Notes: generated by a model not told the origin, from the sequence alone. A stretch of 64,000 nt of DNA from Mayamaea pseudoterrestris (GCA_027923505.1 BROI01000002.1:1240001-1304000); one strand, 5' to 3'. Shown: positions 38,394 to 48,909, counted from the first letter of the stretch. Made by a program: numbers and translations.

Positions 38394-40913
38394 TCAATCC
38401 AGCTGAAAGTCGATAAGCTCCAATTTGGGCTGCTTTGGAACTCGTCCAAAAACCTCGCGGGCGTCCTTGCCACCATACACCTCGAAGCATCGTTTCGCCT
38501 CACGATCGGCATCCTCGGCACCATTCGCAAGCTTTGCTCTCAAGGCTAGCGTCGACATGCTTTCCACGTGGCACAGCGTCTCTTGGTTCAATACTCGAGC
38601 GCTGTGCGGAACATGTTCCTGTCGCTCCAATGCCTCCTCCATGCGTTTGCAGACAAGAGCGGCATTTCCCGACGTGCGAGCCCACTGTCGGCGAACGTCG
38701 CATCCCAAACGAAGCGAGAGAGGTTGAGGTTCCTTCTTGGTGCACTGGTTGTAGTAGAGTCGGATTCCGTCAAGATTCTGACGCTGGCGCGAACAATAAA
38801 TAGCCTTTTCTAATATTTGCTTGAGATAAATCTGACAGCCCTCCGAGATTGCAGCCAAAACAGCGTCATCCTCGGCAACATCTTCATTGTACCAGGAATT
38901 TGTTTCAGGCGAAGTCACAGCCGTCATGGCGGGCAAGGCTGATAGTCCTGGCAAGACCGGACCGTCACGACGAGTCAATTCTGGCAGTCGCACGCGAGCC
39001 CAAGCCGTCCGCGACGAGACAACGTTGGAATGCGCCCACCCTGGAACAATAAAGCTAGCACCAATGTCACTCATGGTGAGAGCTTTGGTCGTCTTGACTG
39101 GCGACGGCTGCAACTCGTCCGACATCCACTGCGGCGGTGCAAACATGAGGCGTTCGCCAGTCATCAAGCCAGCCGTCGTCCAGTCAAAGTTGACAGCATT
39201 ATCGACCATTTGCATAAACTCATTGTACTCGCGAGGAGCGCTTGATTGTTGCGTCTCGGTTGTAGGCAATGGATTCGTTGTCGATGCCGCTTTTTTAACA
39301 CCGGGCGAACCAGCTACCTTGCGCGACTGATTGTTCATGGATGAACTAGTGGGAAGGGGCGACTTTGCGGTTGCACCGCCGGCTGGTTTGGACTTGTTAA
39401 ACGCGAACGGCTGCGACGCTTGCTGATGCGGGACGTTGCTACTAGACTTTGGACCACCGGATGACGTTGGTGGGTACTTATTCACGCCTTGCTGCTGCGG
39501 CTTGGCTGTCGAACTGTTTCCAGCGGCAGCTAGCGCCATTTTCCGCTGCTCCATATCCTGCCGCATGGCCGCCATGGATGGAGGCGCTTGTGACGAGTTT
39601 GGCCGTGAGCTTGATGACGGCGGAATCAAATGAGGCTGTTGCTGCGAGCCGCTGCCATTTGGATTCATCATTTGCTGCTGCTGCTGAGGCGGCATCATTC
39701 CACCTCCACTTGGTCCTTGTCCACTTGGTCCTTGTCCATTAGGTCCTCGACTACTACTATTACTTGTACTACTGCCACCACTCCCATCCGCCTTCTTTTC
39801 CTTCTCCTTCAAAAAGTGGTTCAAATACGCTTCCGCTCTCTTCCAATACTGATCACCAACCACTTGACGTAGTCGATGCTTCATACTTGCCGTGACACTT
39901 TCATATCCCCGCTCCTGCCGCTTGTTTCGCTCGGCGCAATCCTTGATAATCGTCTTGACCGTTTGGTGCAAGGTGGGATCCTTGGTTTCCAAGTACTTCA
40001 TCAAGACGCGGGTAAACATGATAAACTTTTCCTTTTGCTTCTTCATTTCGCGGTCAAAGGCAATGCGCTCCGCCGTCCCGGCGGGTGGTGGTGCAGCGGA
40101 TGATGATGATGAAAGTGGTAGTCCGGAGGCGCCGCCAGCGCCAGTGTTAGACGCTGCAGCTGGTCCAGCGTGAACGTTTGACGTTGAGAGAGTTGCGGCG
40201 GATGAGCTTGAAGTAGCTGAAGTGTTATTGCTGCCATTTCCGTAGGCGTAGGGAGGCTGCTGTGGCCGACGGCCTTGTTGTTGCTGCTGCTGCTGCTTGT
40301 GCTTGGACCGCTCAATGATTTGACTCACCGGAGTAGGTGCGTATGGATCCTTGCTACTGCCTGCCTGCATATTGGGCGGTCCTCGATTGCTTTGACTTCC
40401 TTGCGCCGGCGTGGAAGTAACGGAAATCACAGCCTGATGGGGAATTCCTCCGCGAGCGGCCACTGGACGATGCTGCTGTGACGATGCTTGCTGCTGCTGC
40501 ATGCCTGGATGCGTGCTGCTGAAAGCAGATCCTGCCATATTGCTGCTGATCGCCTGATTGTTATTGTTGGAAACATTTGCAGACGCTGGAGCATACATTT
40601 GCGAAAGTCGCATTGTCATTTCGGAAGGTTTCTGCGATTGCTGCTGCTGCGGAGGCTGTCGGGCTTGCTGCTGATGCTGCATGGGTTGAGGCGGACGCAT
40701 TTGCTGCTGAGGCGGATGCTGCTGCTGTTGCTGCGGAGGACGCTGCATGGTAGGCTGTTGCTGCTGCGGCGGCACCTGGACGGATCGTTGCTGAGCCATT
40801 GGCGGAGCTGGAGCCGCTGCAACTGGAGGCTTCTTGGCTTGATCGGAATCGGATTCGTCGCCCGACGAAGAATCGTCTCCAAGCAGAAGATTTTCCATAT
40901 TGTTTCCTGACAT
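38394..40913 (-). CDS. Gln-rich nuclear coactivator-like protein, possibly TAF4- or Ada1-type
   Basis: An 839-residue intronless protein. The first ~290 residues are Gln/Pro/Ser-rich, typical of transcription coactivators. A charged helical domain follows at about 290-375 (KFIMFTRVLMKYLETKD, ESVTASMKHRLRQVVGD), which I do not recognise from a named family. After another low-complexity region, the C-terminal ~200 residues include a helix with histone-fold character (AISEGCQIYLKQILEKAI) and a helical tail, compatible with TAF4 or Ada1/TADA1. The TAF4/Ada1 idea rests on layout and that helix only. The ATG at 40913 overlaps a TATAAAATG on the minus strand, with a CCAAT motif just upstream. Confidence 0.5.
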   Translation of the reverse strand: MSGNNMENLLLGDDSSSGDESDSDQAKKPPVAAAPAPPMAQQRSVQVPPQQQQPTMQRPPQQQQQHPPQQQMRPPQPMQHQQQARQPPQQQQSQKPSEMTMRLSQMYAPASANVSNNNNQAISSNMAGSAFSSTHPGMQQQQASSQQHRPVAARGGIPHQAVISVTSTPAQGSQSNRGPPNMQAGSSKDPYAPTPVSQIIERSKHKQQQQQQQGRRPQQPPYAYGNGSNNTSATSSSSAATLSTSNVHAGPAAASNTGAGGASGLPLSSSSSAAPPPAGTAERIAFDREMKKQKEKFIMFTRVLMKYLETKDPTLHQTVKTIIKDCAERNKRQERGYESVTASMKHRLRQVVGDQYWKRAEAYLNHFLKEKEKKADGSGGSSTSNSSSRGPNGQGPSGQGPSGGGMMPPQQQQQMMNPNGSGSQQQPHLIPPSSSSRPNSSQAPPSMAAMRQDMEQRKMALAAAGNSSTAKPQQQGVNKYPPTSSGGPKSSSNVPHQQASQPFAFNKSKPAGGATAKSPLPTSSSMNNQSRKVAGSPGVKKAASTTNPLPTTETQQSSAPREYNEFMQMVDNAVNFDWTTAGLMTGERLMFAPPQWMSDELQPSPVKTTKALTMSDIGASFIVPGWAHSNVVSSRTAWARVRLPELTRRDGPVLPGLSALPAMTAVTSPETNSWYNEDVAEDDAVLAAISEGCQIYLKQILEKAIYCSRQRQNLDGIRLYYNQCTKKEPQPLSLRLGCDVRRQWARTSGNAALVCKRMEEALERQEHVPHSARVLNQETLCHVESMSTLALRAKLANGAEDADREAKRCFEVYGGKDAREVFGRVPKQPKLELIDFQLD

Positions 40914-41259
40914 TTTATAGCTTCTGATTGGTTAGAAGTACTCAATAGCTAATATACAAAGGAGATGGCTATGTGAGAAGGACACGGCTAAGCTCTCATG
41001 CAATTAGTCAAGTTCATGGTGGAGAGCGCGACGAACGAAGAAACCGCGGATGCGTTTTTCATTTGGCGTCGCACCAGCACTAGAGGTGTCTCTGTGACGT
41101 CAGATGAGAAGCCTTTCGCGGGTGCGCCAAAGTTGCTCGTCCATGGCGTGGACCGGGAACGAGGATCCCTCGACTGGGACGCTATTCCTTCGCTCGCAAC
41201 AACGCTGATCGCCTTTTCGCTAACCTTGCCATTATTATTGCTGCAACAAGACGACTAGC
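40914..41259. promoter_or_regulatory. Divergent promoter, TAF4-like / LRR-like gene
   Basis: 346 bp between outward starts. On the minus strand CCAAT then TATAAAA lie immediately upstream of the TAF4-like ATG. A plus-strand 86-codon ORF (40998-41258) ends two bases before the LRR-like ATG and is not supported as a gene. Confidence 0.45.
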
Positions 41260-42504
41260 ATGGGAAATAATACAAGTCGTCAATTAGGACAAGAGCATCG
41301 GCTTTGGTTGAAGGGTCTCGATCGTCAAGCTCGCAATCAGTTTCTCGTTCCAGCGCGTCAGCGAATGGCGAACAAGTTGGCGAGCGTTGAAGAAAGTAAT
41401 GAAATGCAAATAGACAGAATTTTATTACTTCATATTGCATTGGAACCAGCTGTATTGAAACTGCTGCGGCGTGGAGTAGCAAAGGCTGAGTCGATGGAAG
41501 TATTCAGGGATCGGGAAACAGACAATCACGAAGTAGCCTTAAATTGGAACCCTGCCATGCCAAGCTCTGTTTATACTTACGTGGTAAACTCAATCGCGAA
41601 AATACTGTTGTGTGCGCGACGTTTGACCAGATTGCACTCATGTTGGGATGAACTCATGACGTTGTCAGTGGTGGCCGCCTGTCCCCCACAACTCGAAATA
41701 CTCAGAATCAGAATTAACCGAGCTTTAAGTGCCTACGAAATAGTACAGTTGACGAACGGCATACTCAAACACAAGCAGACACTTCAGCAAGTTGAACTTC
41801 ACACTGAATGGCCAGCGCTGTTTATACATGTCGGGCCAATTCTTGAAACGCTCCCGCACTTGAAAAGATTGTGGCTGGCAGGCCTCGGTAATTCGTTGAC
41901 AAGGATTCCGCCAGACGTGGCTACAGCTATTGGTAGTTTAATACGACATGTCAAACCTGACTATCTTAAACTAATTGGCATGATGGTTGCGTCAAGACAA
42001 GCTTGCGACATCATATGCTCCTCTCTCCAACACGCATCAGTTCACGAGCTTGTCCTGCTTTGCATGCCCTTTATCAATCCATTGCAATTGGCAACAGCGC
42101 TCGCAGAGTCCCCAACCAAGCGCCTGAGCTTGCTCGTCACCGATACCGGTGCCCTCGACAATGAAACTATCGAAGCATTTATATCTACTTTGGCGCACTC
42201 CAAGTCGTCTGAACTTGAAGCTTTGTTTATTAGTACCGATGATACATCCTTAGTCTCTCTAGATTTTTTTGAATCGAAAACCTTTGGCATGGAGAGTGAG
42301 ATTTGCTGTCGAGTGGAGCGTATACTCAATTTGAATCGCGAACGTCGCCTGTCGCTCCCTGTCTTTGAAGGCTTTCATCATATCCTGGAGAGCAATGGTC
42401 CAGTTCAGTTTGCAAACGTGTTCGCGGTCAATCCAACAATTGTCTTTGAATATTTGCGTCGCGACAAGTGGGGTCTGCAAAAGGCAATGCTCGGGTTGCC
42501 TTAA
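41260..42504 (+). CDS. LRR-like protein with N-myristoylation motif, unknown function
   Basis: A 414-residue intronless protein beginning MGNNTSRQ, which fits the N-myristoylation consensus (Gly2, Ser6), so it may be lipid-anchored. The middle holds irregular leucine-rich repeats (LEILRIRINRALSAYEIVQL, LPHLKRLWLAGLGNSL, VHELVLLCMPFINPLQLATAL). The final 60 residues (FANVFAVNPTIVFEYLRRD) resemble the tails of large protist LRR families. No catalytic domain. Partners unknown. An LRR-like fragment of similar style lies near 48910-49194. Confidence 0.65.
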   Translation: MGNNTSRQLGQEHRLWLKGLDRQARNQFLVPARQRMANKLASVEESNEMQIDRILLLHIALEPAVLKLLRRGVAKAESMEVFRDRETDNHEVALNWNPAMPSSVYTYVVNSIAKILLCARRLTRLHSCWDELMTLSVVAACPPQLEILRIRINRALSAYEIVQLTNGILKHKQTLQQVELHTEWPALFIHVGPILETLPHLKRLWLAGLGNSLTRIPPDVATAIGSLIRHVKPDYLKLIGMMVASRQACDIICSSLQHASVHELVLLCMPFINPLQLATALAESPTKRLSLLVTDTGALDNETIEAFISTLAHSKSSELEALFISTDDTSLVSLDFFESKTFGMESEICCRVERILNLNRERRLSLPVFEGFHHILESNGPVQFANVFAVNPTIVFEYLRRDKWGLQKAMLGLP

Positions 42505-42816
42505 ATTGCCGTTGGTCGTATGAAACAAGACATTATAGCCAAGAAATCATGCTCTCTCTGACATAAGTTCTAAATCAGTAACTATAATTTTAACTTTACT
42601 ACTTCTGCAACATTGGTATGCGTACTCTGCGCTATCTGTTTAGGGCAACAATCGCAAACGCAAGGATCGACAGGCAAGTATTAGGATGGGATAGCTAATC
42701 TGGTAACGGTACGACTAGCATGGCGTCAGCAAATTCCGCCGCGCCTCGCCGCGCCTCGTCACAATCGAACAGAAACGAAAATGAAGGGGAACAACAAGGT
42801 TCAATCCATACCTCCA

Positions 42817-44437
42817 ATGACAAGATACTTATTAATGATGCGATTTCAAGTCTCTCTATTCCTAATAGTTGCGACATTATCAGCGAGTGTTGCCTTTGTG
42901 GTAGCTCCGCGCAATGCTCGGCACGATCGACTCCTTTCGGCGTCAGCCATCACTGCGACAGCCTCCAGTCTAGCAAATCATACCGTTGAAAGCCAATCAG
43001 CAGCTATTCACATGCCTCATGCTTATATCGCTGAGCAGACACGAAGAGACTTTGAGATTTTAGATATTCGTGACGACAAGGCTGATGAAACAAACATTAA
43101 CAATGAGCAGCAGCAGCAACTACATGACCTTGTCTACTTGGACTCGGCCGCCACATCGCAGAAGCCCCGCTTCGTTTTGGATGCCGTCAACTACTACTAC
43201 ACGCACCAAAACGCTAACGTTCATCGCGGGGCGCATTCACTGAGTCGCAAGGCGACCGAAGCCTACGAGGCGGCGCGTGACAAGGTGGCAAACTTTGTGA
43301 ATGCGTACAGTCGCAACGAAGTTGTCTTTACGAGCGGCGCCACGGAGGCAATCAACTTGGTGGCGCAAACCTATGGAAGAGCCTTTTTGAAGGAAGGTGA
43401 CGAAATTGTATTGACCGAGGCGGAGCATCATGCCAACTTGGTGCCGTGGCAAATGCTGCGCGATCAAGTCAAGGTGCAACTCAAGTTTGTGCGCGTCGAC
43501 ACTAGCACTGGCTGCTTGGATTTGGAGCACTTTGAGTCGCTGCTGTCGCACAAGACCAAGTTCGTCTCCTTTCAGCACGTTTCCAACGTTCTTGGTTGCG
43601 TCAATCCGGTGCAACGTATGGTGCAAATGGTGCGCCAGCATGCGTCGCCCGACGCCAAGATTTTGCTCGACGCCTGCCAGTCGGTGCCTCACATGCCGGT
43701 GGACGTGCAAACGCTTGGCGTCGACTTTTTGGCCGCATCAGGTCACAAAATGTGCGGACCGACTGGCATTGGCTTTTTGTGGGGCCGCCAAGACTTGCTG
43801 AACAGCATGCCGCCTTACCAAGGCGGCGGCGAAATGATTGACACCGTCACGTTGGAGCAATCGACGTGGCAGCTTGCGCCGGCGCGATTCGAGGCGGGGA
43901 CTCCGGCCATTGCGCAAGCGGTGGGACTGGGAGCGGCGATTGACTACTTGCAACAGATTGGTATGGATGAAATTGAAGCGTATGAACATGAACTGGCAGT
44001 ATACTTGTTTGATCAGTTGAGCCAAGTACCAGGTATCACTATTCTGGGACCTCAACGCGGTCAAGAGCGAGTCGCACTGTGTGCCTTTGTCCATGAAAGC
44101 GTTCATCCCAGTGACTTGAGCTCGTTCTTGGACATGGAAGGCGTGGCGGTTCGTGCAGGACACCACTGCTGTCAACCACTGCATCACGTGTACGGACACT
44201 CGCATTCAGCAAGGGCAAGCCTATATTTCTACAATACAAAAGAGTGAGTAAACGTGTGTGCTGTTGGAGTGCTGATAACATGTGGATGATGAGATGCGAG
44301 TTCCTAACCAATCTTGTCTATTGCACAGAGAAATTGACGTCTTCATCGACAAGCTTCAAGCGACCATTGCTTTCTTCACTAGCCTAGAGACGACAAACGT
44401 GGACGGTTCGGGGGGAGACTTTGTCCCTTTCATATAG
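42817..44437 (+). CDS. sufS: Cysteine desulfurase SufS, plastid-targeted
   Basis: Two exons: 42817-44243 and 44329-44437, with an 85-bp intron (GTGAGT...CACAG) splitting a Glu codon; about 511 residues. A PLP enzyme, it removes sulfur from cysteine for Fe-S cluster assembly by the plastid SUF system. Motifs: YLDSAATSQKP, TSGATEAINLVA, EAEHHANLVPW, DACQSVPHMP, the PLP lysine in ASGHKMCGPTGIGFLWG, and the catalytic Cys in RAGHHCCQPLH. The N terminus has a signal peptide (FQVSLFLIVATLSASVA) followed by FVVAP, a textbook ASAFAP motif. Upstream ATG 42781 is open; 42817 or 42835/42838 give a more typical signal peptide. A CGGTAC hexamer sits at 42707. The 36-residue second exon supplies the usual C-terminal helix. 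Confidence 0.95.
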
Positions 44438-44585
44438 CATACATGCCGGCTTAAGTTTAGAAAGAAACTATGTACAAAGCTTGCTTATGTTTGTGATGTT
44501 CTACTTTTGCGTAGAACATTGTGACCAGCACAGGTTCCAACGCCCCAGGAACCCTCGCTATCCATTCAAAAAGCGCCATTGTTTC

Positions 44586-45000
44586 TCATTCGTCATTATT
44601 ACTTTGTCTCGGTGACTTTGGAAAGGCGGACAATGACGATTGTAGCGACCCATTACTGTTGCTTCGTTCCGAAAATGTGCTGCTGCTTGAAGTATGATGG
44701 CTTTGCCAAAGGTTTGACACTTGCACAATTTCAGCTTGACCACTGGATAGACTCAACAGATTGTCATTCACTTTACCGACTCGCTCCAAAACAGTCCGCA
44801 GTTGACTTGCCATGCTGTAGAAGAGAAAGTATTCGAAATGGAGTCGCGAGTAGTGTGAGTAAAAAGCATTTTCAACCAGATAAAATGATACGGTAGCTCC
44901 CTTTGACTCACTCTTCCAATAGAATCTGCCTCTCCTGTTCAAACACCGCTGTCGTTTCGTCTTGGTCATTTTCTGCGGCAGCGGAAGGAGGGGACGCCAT
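44586..45000 (-). CDS. DASH complex subunit Dad2-like protein
   Basis: Two exons, 45000-44912 and 44814-44586, with a 97-bp intron (GTGAGT...CTACAG); 105 residues. The chain begins MASPPSAAAENDQDET, then a helix (EQERQILLEDMASQLRTVL) and a second one (RVGKVNDNLLSLSSGQAEIV), and reaches VSNLWQS. This pattern (two heptad-rich helices, then a G.E.V..V..NW-like motif) resembles Dad2 of the DASH/Dam1 kinetochore ring complex, known in fungi and reported in several protist lineages. The rest is a Ser/Asn-rich tail. The homology is weak by eye for such a short coiled coil. An upstream in-frame Met (45038) is less likely because the frame at the splice gives a cleaner protein from 45000. Confidence 0.55.
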
Positions 45001-45150
45001 GGTGAATGGCACGAAATGAATCTTGCGATTCGAAACACCGACGGCGCGGCGGGCGCGTCAGGGCTTAAGTCTTTTCATGTCACATGCATCGCATCGGTAC
45101 TCAGAACAGCTCATTCGATTTTTCGTCACAATGGAGATTCCGACTTGAAC

Positions 45151-46888
45151 ATGATGATGATGGTCGGCAAAAGGCTTGCTGCAGTTCTCTTTCTTTGCAG
45201 AGTTGTTGCTGCATTCAGCTTTACAACGCTATCTTCTACTAGCGAAAGTCCGTTTGTGCTCAAAATGTCGTCAACGACAGCATCTACCGCCCCAGCTTCT
45301 TGGAGCGATTTGCAGGATCGAGTCGCCAGTACACCCGTAGGAAAGGCTTTGAACGACCAAGTGCAACTGCGAAAGGAGGGATATGGATCACCACATGTGC
45401 AAAATACGCTGCGCATGTTTGATTCGACGGGTGGTGAACCGCAAATTACGCTCTATCGCGATCATGCTGGCTGGTACGTGGCTCGCGACAATGAGCATGA
45501 CATTGTCTATAGTATTCAACGAATGAACTCAATAACTAGTCATCCTTTTGCTATATAGGTGTCCCTACTGTCAAAAGGCCATGCTTTTGGTGGAAGAAAA
45601 GCGCATCCCCATGAAAATTTCCCTCGTTCCCATGCGCAGCTACGGTGACAAGCCGCGCGAGTTTCTGCAAAAGGTGCCAAGCGGCTTGCTGCCGGCCATT
45701 GAAGTAGTCGACGTTGACGGACAGTCGCGCGTCCTTACCGAGTCGCAAGTCATTATGGAGTTGCTCGATGAATGGTATAATGCGGAACAAGGTTTCCGTC
45801 CAATGATGCCAAGCACTGACCAAGATCTGCAGCGATACCAAACGCTGGCGCGGCTGGAGCGAGAACTATTCAGCTGCTGGTGTTCCCTTGTTTTTCGTCC
45901 GGAAATGCCGTCACTATCAGGAGGTGGCAATCCGCTAGGCAAGTTGTTTGGTGGCAGCAGTGACGAGGAGTCCATGTCTGGAACCATGCAAGCCTTTATG
46001 AGGTGTATTCAACGAGTCGATCAGGAACTGGCGGCGACCAAGGGACCGTGGTTCTTTGACGAATACGATTACCCAACAATGATTGATTTCATTTATGTGT
46101 CGCATGTCGAGCGCATGTTGGCGAGTTGCGCCTATTGGAAGGGTCTCAACTTGCGTGATCCAAAGTGGAAGTTGAACGGTTTGACCGCGTGGCTGGAAGC
46201 CTTTGAGAAGCGGGAAGCATATTTGGCGTTCAAGAGTGACTACTACACTCACGTAAAGGATATACCTCCTCAGTATGGCCCTGGATGGGATGGTGGCTTT
46301 GAAAAGAGTCGCGAGGCAATGTCGAAGTCGATAATAGGCCGAGACGGCTCGTGGAGCTTGCCGCTGCCCTTCGATGACCCTCTTCAGCCGCTGTACAAGG
46401 GATTACCATTGCCTCTAACTGTTCTTGAAGCTGTTGGACTTGGGGCTGATGCAAATGGATCGTATGAATCATGCGACCCAGAAACAATGGGTCTAGCGTG
46501 CCGCACCATGGCAGCATGGAAGTTGGCAGGCAATGGTGTCAACGTTGCCACGTTTGCGGCTCGAGGCGGATCAAAGGGTGCCAAGAATCCGCGCACCAAG
46601 TTTGCGGCACCACTTGCCGATCCGTATTGCGAGTCAGACAAGGATATTCAGCCTGTCGTCGACGCTGTTCTACGAGTCGTATGTGGGGCACTTGTTGCAG
46701 GCGAGGTCGAGCTTGAGTCACTATCACCAAGTCTGAAGGCTGCCGTATCTAAAAGCAGCGCAAGTGACGTTGCTTCTAGCCTAGCTTATCTTCGTGATCG
46801 AGTTGGCGTGCCGCGTGATCTGCCTTTGGCATCCGCGAGATACCTGCGAGCATATCTAAATTGGGCGATCGATGAGATATCTAGCTAG
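45151..46888 (+). CDS. Glutaredoxin/GST-fold protein with CPYC motif, plastid-targeted
   Basis: Two exons, 45151-45473 and 45559-46888, with an 85-bp intron that splits the Trp codon immediately before the CPYC motif; about 550 residues. The N-terminal domain is thioredoxin-fold GST-N/glutaredoxin type (TLYRDHAGWCPYCQKAMLL, VPSGLLPAIEV, TESQVIMELLDE). A GST-C domain follows (RLERELFSCWCSLVF, PWFFDEYDYPTMIDF). The final ~200 residues are not a known GST part (MGLACRTMAAWKLAGNG, RTKFAAPLADPY). The CPYC motif suggests thiol-disulfide or glutathione chemistry. The signal peptide (AAVLFLCRVVAA|FSF) has Phe at +1, so a plastid location is expected. Four tandem ATG codons start the protein (45151-45162). 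Its stop is 30 bp from the convergent F-box gene. Confidence 0.88.
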
Positions 46889-46918
46889 GATGCAACTAAT
46901 AAGCATGTAAATATCAAG

Positions 46919-48811
46919 CTAGTTCCTTGCCGTCGAAGCTTCTTGCGTGATTGCTTTTAGGTCGAGTACAAGCACACCTTCATCGCTGATCGATGTGCTC
47001 GCCTCACTGTTACGTCTTGCACTGAATACCAGAAAACGGTCATTCAAAGCCATATGATAATTCTCCAATGGACCCAATACGTTTAGATCGGCATGCCTTA
47101 TGCGGTTCACATAGCGAACGTGAGGAATTGGACCAAAGTTTACCACGCTCCCGTCTATCTCCTTTCCAGGGACATGATTCAAAGTTGAAAACATGTGGGC
47201 ATCTTCTTCGCTCAGTCGAACCTGATAAACTAGCACCAAGTGGCCAATTTGATCATTCGCAAATACGACCAGCCGTCGACCATCAAAGCGGATGCAAGGT
47301 CTGCGCCCTGGGGATATGGGCAATTCAATCAAGGAGACAATCTGATACGACAGCTTGGATTCACCCTTTGATGCATCCGTCGTATACAACCGCTTCCAAA
47401 CCAACATAAAACATCTTGTTCCGTGTAAATAGTGAACTGTTACGAACCCACCCACATGGATCGGTAAATGTTGTGCGACAATCGATTCATCAAGTGGCGT
47501 CGGCCGGATTTGCTCAAATAGGAGCAGCATTATGCTATGCAGCTCATCGAGATCCTTTAGTAAAGCAGGCACGTCCAGAAGCTCCTCAATATAAGCTTGT
47601 CGCAGGTTGTGACAGTTCCAAATTTGTATTTTGTGTTGAGTCGTTACGACAATCAAGCGATTGTTTGTAGGACAAATGTTGATCGTGATTATTCGCTCGC
47701 CAATGTTGAGCTGGCCGTTTGGCGCTGTGTTCGAGAGAGTAACGCAATTTGGGATGCCCTTTTCCATTGGTTGCATGGAGTAGATTTTAATTATTGGTGC
47801 GCCAGTAAGCTGGTCAACCGTTGAGTCAAACGCATTAGAAAACATAACTTGACGTGCTGCACAAATTCTAAGGCAATGGGGTTTCAAATCGAAGAAGCAA
47901 TGAATGCGCCAATCACTAGTCAGCTTGGAATCGTGCTCCAGAAACCAGCAATATAATTCGACAACGTAGACGGGCGTGTCACTGTCAATTAATTCTACAT
48001 CTCGAGCATAGTATATGTCTGATCCAGGTACCAATCCGTTACTAAGGCGAGGGTGAACAAAACATTCAAAACCGGCAACTGCAGCTTCAAGGTTGGGATG
48101 CTCGCTTGGTGGAAAACAATCTAATAGGTTTAAAGACTCGAACGACGGAGCCAACAAAACCTCAAACGAAGCTGCTAACGTTTCTCGGCCTCCCATTGCG
48201 TCCGCTGAACGTTTTCCTAGTAGCGTAGGCTCATCAGCTGTTTCATTAGTTATGACTGCCTCATGCAATACAGACCGCAAGGTCAGCTGACGAGTCCACG
48301 GATCAGCAACTAGCACTTTATGGCTTGATCCTCCCACCAAAGACACATAACTTTCACACAACACGCTCGATGGACCAGTTGAACTGTCTTTTTCAAACGG
48401 GAGGAAGGTCCAGGCGGAGGTAGGAATGCAAGATGGGTTAGCTAAACGGTGCAACGCTTGTGAACATTTGTAGCGTTCAACTGTTTCCTGTTGCAGAAGA
48501 ACGTTGTTTCCGTCCTCATACTTTTCGCTAGCTATTCCAACATCATTTGCAAATCCCAATCGCTGATGCAGTTCCTTCCAAACATCGAGTTGGCCGTCGA
48601 GGGCGCATCCAAGACGTTTACTACTTCCCTTGAATCGATGAGCCGACATGAAATCGAGATGAGAGCAAATTTTCCCCAAAGTTTCGTCGTTTAATACTTC
48701 CATTAGCGGACAAGAAGACACCATGTTGAATAGTCTTCTGGATTCTGAATCGGTGAGAGGAAGAAGTGTATTATTCTGACGGAAAGGCGGTGGAGGCCAT
48801 GGTGAAGTCAC
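46919..48811 (-). CDS. F-box-like protein of unknown function
   Basis: A 630-residue intronless protein. Near residues 35-75 an F-box-like motif is visible (CPLMEVLNDETLGKICSHLD, then a basic helix). The remaining ~500 residues contain beta-rich segments (NRLIVVTTQHKIQIWNCHNL, RLVVFANDQIGHLVLVYQV) that look like propeller blades, so an F-box plus propeller substrate receptor of an SCF ligase is possible. No strict WD signature was seen. It is convergent with the GST-like gene. Confidence 0.6.
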   Translation of the reverse strand: MTSPWPPPPFRQNNTLLPLTDSESRRLFNMVSSCPLMEVLNDETLGKICSHLDFMSAHRFKGSSKRLGCALDGQLDVWKELHQRLGFANDVGIASEKYEDGNNVLLQQETVERYKCSQALHRLANPSCIPTSAWTFLPFEKDSSTGPSSVLCESYVSLVGGSSHKVLVADPWTRQLTLRSVLHEAVITNETADEPTLLGKRSADAMGGRETLAASFEVLLAPSFESLNLLDCFPPSEHPNLEAAVAGFECFVHPRLSNGLVPGSDIYYARDVELIDSDTPVYVVELYCWFLEHDSKLTSDWRIHCFFDLKPHCLRICAARQVMFSNAFDSTVDQLTGAPIIKIYSMQPMEKGIPNCVTLSNTAPNGQLNIGERIITINICPTNNRLIVVTTQHKIQIWNCHNLRQAYIEELLDVPALLKDLDELHSIMLLLFEQIRPTPLDESIVAQHLPIHVGGFVTVHYLHGTRCFMLVWKRLYTTDASKGESKLSYQIVSLIELPISPGRRPCIRFDGRRLVVFANDQIGHLVLVYQVRLSEEDAHMFSTLNHVPGKEIDGSVVNFGPIPHVRYVNRIRHADLNVLGPLENYHMALNDRFLVFSARRNSEASTSISDEGVLVLDLKAITQEASTARN

Positions 48812-48909
48812 ACGACACGAGCTGTCGTATGTCGCATAGTTACTTAATGAAGACGCGAGTACCGTTTGTTATACTTTTATGTACGGCGTACAACTATACA
48901 CCCTGTAGA

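Noticed and set aside
40998-41258. 86-residue plus-strand ORF ending two bases before the LRR-like ATG
   Set aside because: It sits in a divergent promoter, has no domain, and its hydrophobic end looks like chance.
42720-42989. 89-residue ORF overlapping the SufS start
   Set aside because: It is in another frame of the SufS leader; the SufS frame has the plastid signal and the enzyme.
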